Program-made: the position numbers and the translations under genes
Notes under the pieces: model-generated
Told to the model about the DNA's origin: nothing
Seen by the model: only the letters and a program-made list of their open reading frames with translations
The model's database searches: none
NCBI RefSeq assembly: GCF_022751215.1
Contig: NZ_JAICDG010000003.1
Span: 496,001 to 560,000 of the forward strand
DNA: 64,000 nt
Direction: 5' to 3'
From: Actinomadura terrae
GTDB lineage: Bacteria > Actinomycetota > Actinomycetes > Streptosporangiales > Streptosporangiaceae
Shown: positions 48,536-56,637 of the stretch, piece after piece
How the letters are laid out: each line of letters starts with the position of its first letter
Numbering within the stretch: position 1 is the stretch's first letter

Positions 48536-49189
48536 TTGGACGCCCTGCCTCCCGGCCAGACGGCCGCGCCCCTGGCCCCGTTCGGGCTGCCCGCGTTCGC
48601 GGCCCGCCGTCCGCGCGTCCCGGACCTGCCGGTGGTGACGGTGACCGGGGCCGTCCGGCGCCCGGCGCAGCTCCCGGCGGCGGAGCTGACCGGGCTCGGG
48701 CGGGCGGAGACGCGCGCCGGCCTGCACTGCGTCACCACGTGGAGCGCACTCGGCCTGCGCTGGGAGGGCGTCCCGTTCGCCGCCGTCCACGCCCACCTCA
48801 CCGCCCACGTGGAACCGGCCCGCGCCGCGCGCTGGGTCACCTTCACCGGCCTGGACGGCTACCGCGCCACCCTGCTCCTGGCCGACGCGCTCGCCCCCGG
48901 CGTCCTGCTCGCGGACGCCCTGGACGGCGCGCCGCTCACCCCCGACCACGGCGCCCCGCTCCGCCTCGTCGCCCCGGCCCACTACGGCTACAAGAGCGTG
49001 AAGCACGTCTGCGCCATCGAGTACCGGTCCGGCTACGATCCGGGCTCGGCAGGCTGGAAGGCGCACCCACGCGGCCGCGTCGCCCTGGAGGAACGCAGCC
49101 GCTACCTCCCCGGCCGCCTCTACCGCCCCCTATGGCGAGCCCTGTTGCCCCGAGCCCGCACCACCTACGACGCCCTGCGCACCCGATGA
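48536..49189 (+). CDS. Molybdopterin-dependent oxidoreductase domain protein (SUOX-like)
   Basis: 217 residues. VTVTGAVRRPAQLPAAELTG and GLHCVTTWSALGLRWEGVPF match the oxidoreductase molybdopterin-binding domain of sulfite oxidase/YedY; the Cys in GLHCVTTW is the expected Mo ligand. HYGYKSVKHVCAIEYRS near the end is also typical. There is no twin-Arg signal, so it is cytoplasmic. Substrate unknown. TTG at 48536 follows AAAGGAGG at a short 4-base gap. Likely controlled by the divergent TetR regulator. Confidence 0.85.
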   Translation: MDALPPGQTAAPLAPFGLPAFAARRPRVPDLPVVTVTGAVRRPAQLPAAELTGLGRAETRAGLHCVTTWSALGLRWEGVPFAAVHAHLTAHVEPARAARWVTFTGLDGYRATLLLADALAPGVLLADALDGAPLTPDHGAPLRLVAPAHYGYKSVKHVCAIEYRSGYDPGSAGWKAHPRGRVALEERSRYLPGRLYRPLWRALLPRARTTYDALRTR

Positions 49190-49201
49190 ATCCGGGACCA
49201 G

Positions 49202-49406
49202 CCGGTGTGAAGCACGTGCGTGCAGCCGTGGCGGGCGCTCTCGCCCTGATCCTGCGCCGCCCACGCCGACCTGCGCGCTCGATGGTCCCTGAGCGGAGCC
49301 CTCCGGTTCGGCAGGTGCGAGTCGCTGTGGCGGGCGCTCTTGCCTTGGGTCTGCGCCGGCTACGCCGACTCACGCACTCGATGATCCTGGGGCGGAGCGC
49401 TCCGGT
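49202..49406. repeat. 99-101 bp imperfect direct repeat, two units plus a partial third
   Basis: Units begin with CCGGT at 49202, 49303 and 49402 (partial). Shared blocks include GCGGGCGCTC (49231 and 49330) and CTCGATG. The array lies between the SUOX-like gene and the deaminase gene. An open frame overlapping the SUOX stop runs through it but is probably not a gene. Confidence 0.75.
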
Positions 49407-49844
49407 TCAGCTGGTGTGGAGGAGGTGGGTGTTGGGTTGGCGGGCGAGGTCGGCGAGTTCCGGGAGTTCGACGATCTCGATGCCCGCGGCGGTGAGGGTC
49501 TCCGCGCCCGTGCCCTCGGCGAACAGGGACGGCTCCCGCCACGCGAAGACGACGCGCGCCGCGCCGGACGCGACGATCAGTTCGGCGCACGGGCGGTCGC
49601 GGGACGCGCGGTGGCCGCACGGTTCGAGCGAGCTGTAGACGGTCGCGCCGCCCAGGTCGCCGGTCACCCGGGCGAGGGCGGCCTCCTCAGCGTGGTCGTG
49701 CGGGTCGTCCTCGCGGGAGAAGCCGCGGGCGATCTCGCGGCCGTGGGCGTCCACGATCACGGCGCCGACCGAGAACGCCGTCCCGGACGGGGGGCACCGC
49801 CGGGCCAGCTCGCAGGCCAGCCGCAGCCAGCGCGCGTCATCCAC
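49407..49844 (-). CDS. Cytidine/deoxycytidylate deaminase-family protein, RibD N-domain-like
   Basis: 145 residues. Zinc-site motifs HAEEAAL and EPCGHRASRDRPCAE (His, Glu, two Cys with spacing typical of RibD deaminase) are intact. It would hydrolyse an aminopyrimidine, in RibD the ring amine of the riboflavin precursor. Here the deaminase is a separate gene placed after the reductase, overlapping it by eight bases; in RibD they are fused, deaminase first. The GTG start at 49844 lies inside the reductase gene. Confidence 0.85.
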   Translation of the reverse strand: MDDARWLRLACELARRCPPSGTAFSVGAVIVDAHGREIARGFSREDDPHDHAEEAALARVTGDLGGATVYSSLEPCGHRASRDRPCAELIVASGAARVVFAWREPSLFAEGTGAETLTAAGIEIVELPELADLARQPNTHLLHTS

Positions 49845-50523
49845 GCGCGGTCCCGGTAAGGAAGCGCAGCAGCGCGAGGTTGCCGATGCGGGTGATCTCC
49901 TCCAGCCGCATCGGGCGGTCCGGCGCCTGCGGGAACACGCCCGAGCCGACGAACCGCGGCGCGGACGGGTCGCCGATGAAGAACGGCGCGACGACGAGTT
50001 GCAGCTCGTCCACGACACCGGCGGTCAGGAACAGCGTGTGGACGCCGCCGCCGCCCTCGACCATCAGCCGCCGGACGCCCCGCGCCGCGAGGTCGCGCAG
50101 CACCGTGCTCAGCGTGAGCGGGTCGCCCGCGTCGATCACCTCGGCGCGGCCGTCCAGCCGCGCCGCGAGCCCGCCGGCCGTGCCCGTGGGCGCGTACACG
50201 AGCTTCGGCGCCTCGCCCGTGGTGAAGAAGCGCGCGCCCGGGTCGAGGTCGCCGCTCCAGGTCAGCGTGACCTTCGTGAGGTCGGCGGGCAGCCCGCGCG
50301 CGACCCGCTGCTCCCGGCGGGCGGGGGAGCGGATCAGCAGCCGGGGGTCGTCGGCGCGCACCGTCCCGGCGCCGACGAGGATCGCGTCGCAGCCCGCGCG
50401 CACGGAGTCGACCCGGTCGAAGTCGGCGGGGCTGGACAGCCGGAGCCGCTCGGGCGTCGCGTCGTCGATGTAGCCGTCGACCGACATCGCGCAGCTCACC
50501 AGCACGTAGGGGCGATCACTCAC
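49837..50523 (-). CDS. RibD C-domain/dihydrofolate reductase-fold protein
   Basis: 228 residues. MSVDGYID at the N-terminus, AGCDAILVGAGTVRADDPRL and RRLMVEGGGGVHTLFLTAGV are the family hallmarks of riboflavin pyrimidine reductases (NADPH binding, substrate loop). Co-transcribed with the deaminase. Together they may make a second, pathway-specific pair acting on a riboflavin-type or deazaflavin-type pyrimidine, or simply the housekeeping RibD activities in split form. Which is unclear without the rest of the genome. Confidence 0.85.
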   Translation of the reverse strand: MSDRPYVLVSCAMSVDGYIDDATPERLRLSSPADFDRVDSVRAGCDAILVGAGTVRADDPRLLIRSPARREQRVARGLPADLTKVTLTWSGDLDPGARFFTTGEAPKLVYAPTGTAGGLAARLDGRAEVIDAGDPLTLSTVLRDLAARGVRRLMVEGGGGVHTLFLTAGVVDELQLVVAPFFIGDPSAPRFVGSGVFPQAPDRPMRLEEITRIGNLALLRFLTGTARG

Positions 50524-50659
50524 GCCCCAAGACTAGAGGCTTCCGGCGGTCTCCCAGGGCACATGGCTCCCGGTGCGGGTGTGGCTCTTGTACGGGATTG
50601 AAGGAACGCGGCGTTTCTGCGCGGGATGTGTCGTAGGGGGTGCCTATGGTTGCTGCGAC

Positions 50660-51793
50660 ATGAGAATCCTGCACACCTCCGACTGGCATCTCGGCAGATC
50701 GTTCCACCGCGAGGACCTGCTGGCCGCCCAGGCGGCGTTCGCCGACCATCTGGTCGAGACCGTCCGGGCGGAGCGGGTGGGCTGCGTGCTGATCTCCGGC
50801 GACGTCTACGACCGCGCGCTGCCCGCGGTCGACGCCGTCCGCCTGTTCGACGACACGCTCGGACGGCTGAAGGACCTCACCCGCGTCGTGCTCATCGCGG
50901 GCAACCACGACTCCGCGCGGCGGCTCGGGTTCGGCTCGGCGCTGATGGACGCGTCCGGGGTACACGTCCGCACCGACTTCACGCGGGTGGGGGAGCCGGT
51001 CGTCGTCGGCGACGCGGCCGTCTACGGCATCCCCTACCTGGAGCCCGAGCTGGTCCGGCACGAGTGGGAGCTCGACGAGCGCAGCCACGCGGCGACGCTG
51101 GCGGAGGCGATGCGCCGCGTCCGTGCCGACATCGCGCGGCGCGGTCCTGGCCTGCGCTCGGTCGTGCTGGCGCACGCGTTCGTGACCGGCGGGGAAGCCA
51201 GCGAGAGCGAGCGCGACATCTCCGTCGGCGGCTCGTCCCATGTGCCCGCGGCGGTGTTCGACGGCGTCGACTACGCCGCGCTCGGCCACCTGCACGGCCG
51301 CTGGTCCGTCACCGACCGCGTCCGGTACTCGGGCTCGCCGCTCGCCTACTCCTTCTCCGAGGACCGGCACGTCAAGGGGTTCTGGCTGGTCGACCTGCGC
51401 GAGGACGGCGTCACCGCCGAGTTCGCGGAGGCCCCAGTCCCGCGCCGGATCTCCCGCATCCGCGGCCGCATCGACGACCTCCTCACCGATGCCGCGTTCG
51501 ACAAGTACGAGGACCGCTGGCTCCAGGTCACGCTGACCGACCCGCGCCGTCCTTCGGCGGCGATGGAGCGGTTGCGCCGCCGGTTCCCGCACGCGCTCGT
51601 CCTCGGCTACGAGCCCGAGGGCGGCGGGACGGACGGCGCCCGCACCTGGTCCGAGCGCGTCGCCGAGCGGTCCGAACTGGACATCGCGGGCGACTTCGTC
51701 GCCGAGATGACCGACGGCCCGGCGAGCACCGCCGAGCGCGCCCTGCTGGACGAGGCGTTCGAGCACTTCCGCCGCAAGGAGGCACTCGCTTGA
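50660..51793 (+). CDS. sbcD: Exonuclease SbcCD subunit D
   Basis: 377 residues of the Mre11 family. Motifs: RILHTSDWHLGRSF, ISGDVYDRALP, LIAGNHDSARRLGFGS and VLAHAFVTGG, giving the Mn-binding residues of the nuclease. With SbcC it cuts hairpins and DNA ends. The stop overlaps the TTG start of sbcC by four bases. ATG at 50660 starts the family-typical MRILHTSDWHLG. Divergent from the RibD-like pair. Confidence 0.95.
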   Translation: MRILHTSDWHLGRSFHREDLLAAQAAFADHLVETVRAERVGCVLISGDVYDRALPAVDAVRLFDDTLGRLKDLTRVVLIAGNHDSARRLGFGSALMDASGVHVRTDFTRVGEPVVVGDAAVYGIPYLEPELVRHEWELDERSHAATLAEAMRRVRADIARRGPGLRSVVLAHAFVTGGEASESERDISVGGSSHVPAAVFDGVDYAALGHLHGRWSVTDRVRYSGSPLAYSFSEDRHVKGFWLVDLREDGVTAEFAEAPVPRRISRIRGRIDDLLTDAAFDKYEDRWLQVTLTDPRRPSAAMERLRRRFPHALVLGYEPEGGGTDGARTWSERVAERSELDIAGDFVAEMTDGPASTAERALLDEAFEHFRRKEALA

Positions 51794-54700
51794 GGCTGCA
51801 CCGCCTGGAGGTCACCGCGTTCGGCCCGTTCTCCTCGACGGAGGAGATCGACTTCGACGCGCTGTCCGACGCGGGACTGTTCCTCATCCAGGGCCGGACG
51901 GGCGCGGGCAAGACCAGCGTGCTCGACGCCGTGTGCTTCGCCCTCTACGGGCAGGTGCCCGGCGCGCGCGGCGTCGTCAAGGGGCTGCGCAGCGACCACG
52001 CCCCGCCCGGGGCCGCGCCGCAGGTCGTCCTGGAGACGACCGTGCGGGGCAGGCGGCTGCGGCTCACCCGGTCCCCGGCGTGGGAGCGGCCCAAGCTGCG
52101 CGGGTCCGGCACCACCGCCCAGAACGCCAGGGTCGTCCTGGAGGAGTTCGAGCACGGCGGGTGGATCGGCCTGACCACGCGGCTGGACGAGGCGGGCGAC
52201 CTCGTCTCCCGCCTCCTCGGCATGAACGCCACGCAGTTCTGCCAGGTCGCGATGCTCCCGCAGGGCGAGTTCGCCGGGTTCCTGCGCGCCGGGGCCGACA
52301 AGCGCCGCGAGGTGCTCGAACGGCTCTTCGCGACCGAGGTGTTCACCCACGTCGAGAAGTGGCTGGCCGAGCGCCGCGCCGCCACCGGCCGGGAGGCCGC
52401 CGAGCTGGCCGCGCGCGCCGTCTCGATCGCCGACCGCATCGCCGAAACGACCGGCTCGCCCCTGCCACACGCCGCCGCGGCGCAGGCCGGGCCCGCCGTC
52501 CCGCAGAGGCGGGCGGCCGTGCCCGCGCCGCGCCGGGGTGAGGAGGCGGCCGCCGAGGTCGAGGGGCTGCCCGCGTGGGCGGCGGAGCTGGCCGGCGGGA
52601 ACGCCGACGTGCGCGCCGTGGTCGAGGAACTTCGGGCGGGCGCCGCCGGGGAGGTGGAGGCCGCGCGCGCCGCGCTGCGGGCGGCGGAGGACCTCGCCGA
52701 ACGGCGCGGCCGCCACGAGAACGCACTGGCGCGCCGGGCCGCCTTCGCCGAGCGCGCGGAGGAGCGGTCGCGGGTCGCCTCGCGGCTCGACGCGGCGGCC
52801 CGGGCTGAGCGGGTCGTCCCGCTTGTGCGGGCGGTCGCCGACCGGCACGACCGGGCCCGGCAGGCCCGCCGCTGGGCCGACGAGACCCGCGCCCGCGTCG
52901 GCGCGCTGCTGCCGCCGAACGCTTCGCTGGACGTCCTCGCCAAGGCCGAGCGGGAGCGCCGCGACGATGCCGCGGCGCTGGAGGGCAAACGCGGCACGGC
53001 GGTCCGGCTGCGGCAGATCCGGGACGAGCGTCGCGGACTGGCGGACGAGCTGCGGCGGCTGGAGCCCGAGGAGGCGCGCGTCTCCGCGACCCTCGCCGAG
53101 CTGCCCGGCCGCGTCGAGACGCGCCGCGCCGAGCTGAAGGCGGCCGGCGCGGTCGCCGCGACGCGTCCCGGCGCCCTGGCCGCCGCCGACGCCGTGCGGC
53201 ACAGGCTCGACGCCGCGCAGCGCCGCGACCAGGTCGAGCACCTGCTCGCCGAGGCCGAGGCGGCGCGGCAGGAGGCGGTCGACGCCGCCCAGGACGCCCG
53301 GCAGCGCGCCCAGGACCTCCAGCAGGCGCGGCTGGAGGGCATGGCGGCCGTCCTCGCCGAGGAGCTGGAGGACGGCGTGCCCTGCCGGGTCTGCGGCTCG
53401 CCCGACCACCCCGCGCCCGGTACCTCGCTCGCGCCGATCCCGACGCAGGAGCAGGTCGCCGAGGCGCAGGCCGAGTTCGAGCGGGCGCAGGACGTCCGCG
53501 AGCGGGCCACCGCTGAGGTGCAGGCGCGGCGCGCCGAGCGCGACGGGCTGCTGGAGATCGTCGGCGAGCTGACCGCCGAGGCGCTCGGCGCCGAGCTGGC
53601 GGACGCCGAACTGGCGCTGGCGGAGGCGGACACGGCGCTCGCCGAGGCCGAGCGGCTGGAGGCGGCCGTGCACGGGGACGAGCAGGAGCTCGACCGCGTC
53701 CGCGACGCCCAGCAGGACCTGAGCCAGGCGCTCACCAGGAACCGCACCCGCGAGGGCGAGCTGGCCGCCGAGGAGGCGCGGCTGGCCGCCGAGCTGGACG
53801 CGGCGCGCGACGCAGACGGCAGCCTGGAGGAGCGCATCGCCCGGCTCGGCCGCGAGGCGGACGCGCTCACCGAGGCGGTCGAGGCGCTCCGCGCGGCCGA
53901 CCTCGCCGCCGGGGAGCTGGCCGCCGCCCGCGCCGCCGCGAAGGCCGCCGCCGAGGACGAGGGCTTCGCCACCCCCGACGAGGTCCTCGCCGCCGCGATG
54001 CCCGACGAGGACCAGGCGCGGCTGCGCGACCGGCTCCGCCGGTTCGAGGACGAGGAGGCCGCCGTCCGCGACCTGCTCGACGACCCGGCGCTGCGGTCGG
54101 CCGCCGCCGCGCCCGCACCCGACCTGCCCGCGCTGGAGGCCGCGCTCGCCGCGGCCGAGGCCGCGCACACGGGCGCCGCGTCCGCCGCCGACCGCGCCCG
54201 GCATCGCCGCGACCGCCTCGCCGAGCTGCGCCGCGAGCTGGACGCCGCCGTCCGCGCCTGGCGTCCCGCCGCCGAACGCCACGAGGTCGCCGAACGCCTC
54301 GCCGGGCTCGCCTCCGGCAAGTCCGCCGCGAACCGGCGGCAGATGTCGCTGTCGGCGTATGTGCTGGCCGCGCGGCTGGAACAGGTCGTCGCCGCCGCGA
54401 ACGAGCGGCTCGCCCGCATGTCCGGCGCCCGCTACGCCCTCGTCCACACCACCGAGAAGGCGGCGGGCGACCGGAACCGCGGCGCGGGCGGCCTCGGGCT
54501 GCGCGTCGCCGACGCCTGGACGGGCCTGGAACGCGACCCGGTCACGCTGTCGGGCGGCGAGTCGTTCATCACCTCGTTGTCGCTGGCGCTCGGCCTCGCC
54601 GACGTCGTCACCGCCGAGGCGGGCGGCACCGAGATCGGCACGCTGTTCGTCGACGAGGGCTTCGGCACCCTCGACGAGGAGACGCTCGACGAGGTCATGG

Positions 54701-54837
54701 ACGTCCTGGACGGCCTGCGCGACGGCGGCCGCGCGGTCGGCATCGTCAGCCACGTCGCCGAACTGCGCGCCCGCATCCCGGCCCAGCTCCGCGTCACCAA
54801 GAACCGCACCGGCTCCTCCGCCAAGGTCGTCGTCTGA
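51790..54837 (+). CDS. sbcC: Exonuclease SbcCD subunit C (Rad50-like ATPase)
   Basis: 1015 residues. N-terminal Walker A QGRTGAGKTSVLDAVCFALY, two long Ala/Glu/Arg-rich coiled coils, a zinc hook VPCRVCGSPDHP (C532, C535) midway, and a C-terminal signature LSGGESFITSLSLALGLAD with Walker B LFVDEGFGTLDEE. This is a complete SMC-like ATPase that works with SbcD in DNA end processing. TTG at 51790 gives the typical N-terminus and overlaps sbcD by four bases. No anomalies. Confidence 0.95.
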   Translation: MRLHRLEVTAFGPFSSTEEIDFDALSDAGLFLIQGRTGAGKTSVLDAVCFALYGQVPGARGVVKGLRSDHAPPGAAPQVVLETTVRGRRLRLTRSPAWERPKLRGSGTTAQNARVVLEEFEHGGWIGLTTRLDEAGDLVSRLLGMNATQFCQVAMLPQGEFAGFLRAGADKRREVLERLFATEVFTHVEKWLAERRAATGREAAELAARAVSIADRIAETTGSPLPHAAAAQAGPAVPQRRAAVPAPRRGEEAAAEVEGLPAWAAELAGGNADVRAVVEELRAGAAGEVEAARAALRAAEDLAERRGRHENALARRAAFAERAEERSRVASRLDAAARAERVVPLVRAVADRHDRARQARRWADETRARVGALLPPNASLDVLAKAERERRDDAAALEGKRGTAVRLRQIRDERRGLADELRRLEPEEARVSATLAELPGRVETRRAELKAAGAVAATRPGALAAADAVRHRLDAAQRRDQVEHLLAEAEAARQEAVDAAQDARQRAQDLQQARLEGMAAVLAEELEDGVPCRVCGSPDHPAPGTSLAPIPTQEQVAEAQAEFERAQDVRERATAEVQARRAERDGLLEIVGELTAEALGAELADAELALAEADTALAEAERLEAAVHGDEQELDRVRDAQQDLSQALTRNRTREGELAAEEARLAAELDAARDADGSLEERIARLGREADALTEAVEALRAADLAAGELAAARAAAKAAAEDEGFATPDEVLAAAMPDEDQARLRDRLRRFEDEEAAVRDLLDDPALRSAAAAPAPDLPALEAALAAAEAAHTGAASAADRARHRRDRLAELRRELDAAVRAWRPAAERHEVAERLAGLASGKSAANRRQMSLSAYVLAARLEQVVAAANERLARMSGARYALVHTTEKAAGDRNRGAGGLGLRVADAWTGLERDPVTLSGGESFITSLSLALGLADVVTAEAGGTEIGTLFVDEGFGTLDEETLDEVMDVLDGLRDGGRAVGIVSHVAELRARIPAQLRVTKNRTGSSAKVVV

Positions 54838-54929
54838 CCCTGATCGCGAAGCGATTCCGCGCCCGCACAAGGTCGGTCGGTTTGCGAGCCGCCGGGGAGC
54901 ACGCTGGGCCGAGATCGCGAAGAATTCTG

Positions 54930-55373
54930 TCAGCCGCTGCGGGCCGGGCGGGCTGCTTCCAGGAAGGTGACGCAGCGGCCGAGCAGTTCGATCAGCGTTT
55001 CGCGTTCGGCGTCGGTGAACTTGGCGGCGAGGCCGCGTTCGATCCGGATGGCGCGGGCGTCCGCGTCGGCCATGGCCGCCTCGCCCTCGGCGGTGAGGCG
55101 GGTCTCCAGGATGTTGCGGTGCCACTCGTGCGGGGTCCGCTCGATGAGACCGCGCTCCCGCAGGTTCTTCAGGACGGTGTTCATCGTCGGCGGGGTGACG
55201 GCGCACGCCCTGGCCAGCGCCGCCGCCGACATCCCGGGGTGGTCCGCGAGGTGCAGAAGGGCGGCGTACTGCGGCACCGTGAGCCCGCTCGGCTTCACCG
55301 CGGCCTGCTTGGCTCCGTTGAGCGCCTGCTCGGCGCGTTTGAGGTAGGAGCCGATCCGCTCCGGGACGGGCAT
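54930..55373 (-). CDS. MarR-family transcriptional regulator
   Basis: 147 residues. Winged helix with LTVPQYAALLHLADHPGMSA, ACAVTPPTMNTVLKNLRERG and wing TPHEWHRNILETRLT. ATG at 55373 is preferred because GGAG lies nine bases before it, whereas the ATG at 55382 would directly abut this site. Divergent from a secreted beta-propeller gene. A perfect 18-bp operator (55400-55417) lies between them, next to the -35 of that gene, so repression is expected. Inducer unknown. Confidence 0.9.
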   Translation of the reverse strand: MPVPERIGSYLKRAEQALNGAKQAAVKPSGLTVPQYAALLHLADHPGMSAAALARACAVTPPTMNTVLKNLRERGLIERTPHEWHRNILETRLTAEGEAAMADADARAIRIERGLAAKFTDAERETLIELLGRCVTFLEAARPARSG

Positions 55374-55399
55374 TGAGGTCATCTCCGCATGGTATCGAG

Positions 55400-55417
55400 C
55401 CTTCGAACGGTCGAAGG
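55400..55417. promoter_or_regulatory. MarR-type operator
   Basis: CCTTCGA-ACGG-TCGAAGG is a perfect 7-bp inverted repeat. It immediately precedes a -35 hexamer (55418) of the secreted protein gene and lies 27 bases before the MarR start. Confidence 0.8.
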
Positions 55418-55446
55418 TTGACGAGCATTAGAACTCTAACTATCGT
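55418..55446 (+). promoter_or_regulatory. Sigma-70-like promoter of the secreted beta-propeller gene
   Basis: TTGACG, a 17-base spacer, then TATCGT. Transcription would start near 55453. The leader contains an 8-bp inverted repeat CGTTCGTA (55444-55451) / TACGAACG (55470-55477) just before the ribosome site. Confidence 0.65.
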
Positions 55447-55484
55447 TCGTATGCGTTCTTATGAATCAGTACGAACGGAGAAGC

Positions 55485-56492
55485 ATGAACCGCTTTGCCC
55501 GTGCTACCGCCGCCGCGTTCGCGGTGGCCGTCCTGCCCGCGTCCGTCTCCCTTGCCGCTCCGTCGGGGGCTGCTCCGGCGGCCGCCGTCGCGCCCGTTTC
55601 GTCCCGGATTCATGTGTCCACGGCGTTCGCGTTGCCGGGGAACCGCGTGTATCCGGAGGGCATCACGATCGATCACCGCACCGGTGACTTCTACGTCGCG
55701 TCCTACGAGGACGGCAGCGTCTACAGGCTGACGCGCGGCAGGCGGGTGGCCGAGGTGTTCCTGCCCGCCGGCGCGGACGGCCGCCGCACCGCCAACGGCG
55801 TCCGGGCCGACCGGGCCGGACGGCTGTGGGTGTGCGACTCCTCGTCCGGTGTCTCGGTGTACGACATCGGGACCCGCAGGTTGCTGGCCCGGTTCGTCGT
55901 GCCGGGGACGGCTGCCAAGTTCGTCAACGACGTGGCCGTCGCCCCCAACGGCGACGCCTACGTCACCGACAGCGCGCGTTCGGTCGTCTACCGGGTGACG
56001 CCCCGCGACGTCGCGCGAGGCGGCCGCGCCGACCTCAGGGCCCGCTTCGACCTCGGCGACGCCGTCGAGGAGCACGCGGCGGGGGAGCTCACGCTGAACG
56101 GCATCGTCGCCGACCCGTCCGGGCGGTACCTGCTCACCGTCGACATGACCGGCGGCGACCTGTACCGGCTCGACGTCGCCTCGGGCGCGGTCCGCAAGGT
56201 GGCGCTGGAGGGCGGCGACCTGCGCCACGCCGACGGTCTGGAGCTCCAGGGCGGACGCCTCTGGGCGGTCCACAACCTCGACAACGCCATCTCGCGCTGG
56301 CGGGTCGGGAACGACGGCGCCGCCGCCCGCCGGGAGCGCCGCGAGGCGAGCCCGGCGCTGGAGCTGCCGACGACGGTGGCGCGCAGCCACGGCACGCTGT
56401 ACGTCGTCCGGTCGCAGTTCGACAAGGGCGGCCCGCTCGGCGCGGGCGTGCCGCGCATCCCGTTCAGCGTCGCGGCCGTCCGGGGGCTGTGA
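55485..56492 (+). CDS. Secreted SMP-30/NHL-like beta-propeller protein
   Basis: 335 residues. Signal peptide (MNRFARATAAAFAVAVLPAS) then an Ala-rich linker. The rest is repeats of the propeller type: YPEGITIDHRTGDFYVASYE, ANGVRADRAGRLWVCDSS, VNDVAVAPNGDAYVTDSARS, TLNGIVADPSGRYLLTVDMT. This resembles SMP-30/gluconolactonase/strictosidine-synthase-like exported proteins. Enzyme activity is uncertain. GGAG lies five bases before the ATG at 55485. Controlled, by inference, by the divergent MarR protein. Confidence 0.85.
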   Translation: MNRFARATAAAFAVAVLPASVSLAAPSGAAPAAAVAPVSSRIHVSTAFALPGNRVYPEGITIDHRTGDFYVASYEDGSVYRLTRGRRVAEVFLPAGADGRRTANGVRADRAGRLWVCDSSSGVSVYDIGTRRLLARFVVPGTAAKFVNDVAVAPNGDAYVTDSARSVVYRVTPRDVARGGRADLRARFDLGDAVEEHAAGELTLNGIVADPSGRYLLTVDMTGGDLYRLDVASGAVRKVALEGGDLRHADGLELQGGRLWAVHNLDNAISRWRVGNDGAAARRERREASPALELPTTVARSHGTLYVVRSQFDKGGPLGAGVPRIPFSVAAVRGL

Positions 56493-56498
56493 GGAGAT

Positions 56499-56537
56499 GA
56501 CGTGTCCCGCCAGGTCACAGGCCTGGCGGGACACGTC
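56499..56537. terminator. Perfect 16-bp hairpin terminator
   Basis: GACGTGTCCCGCCAGG pairs perfectly with CCTGGCGGGACACGTC over a seven-base loop, seven bases after the beta-propeller stop. Confidence 0.85.
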
Positions 56538-56637
56538 GAGCCTCCATAGTCACCCAAACCGGGACGTCCCGCCACAGCACGCGATGGATCTTTGCTGGGC
56601 CTTGATCAACGGATTTATCGGGCATGCCGGGACGGAC

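Noticed and set aside
49187..49638. A plus-strand frame starting inside the SUOX-like stop and running through the direct repeat
   Set aside because: It is antisense to most of the well-supported deaminase gene and has no ribosome site or domain.
51607..55428. A very long minus-strand open frame opposite sbcC and the MarR region
   Set aside because: It mirrors the coiled-coil codons of sbcC and shows no domain; the MarR gene in this stretch uses a different frame.
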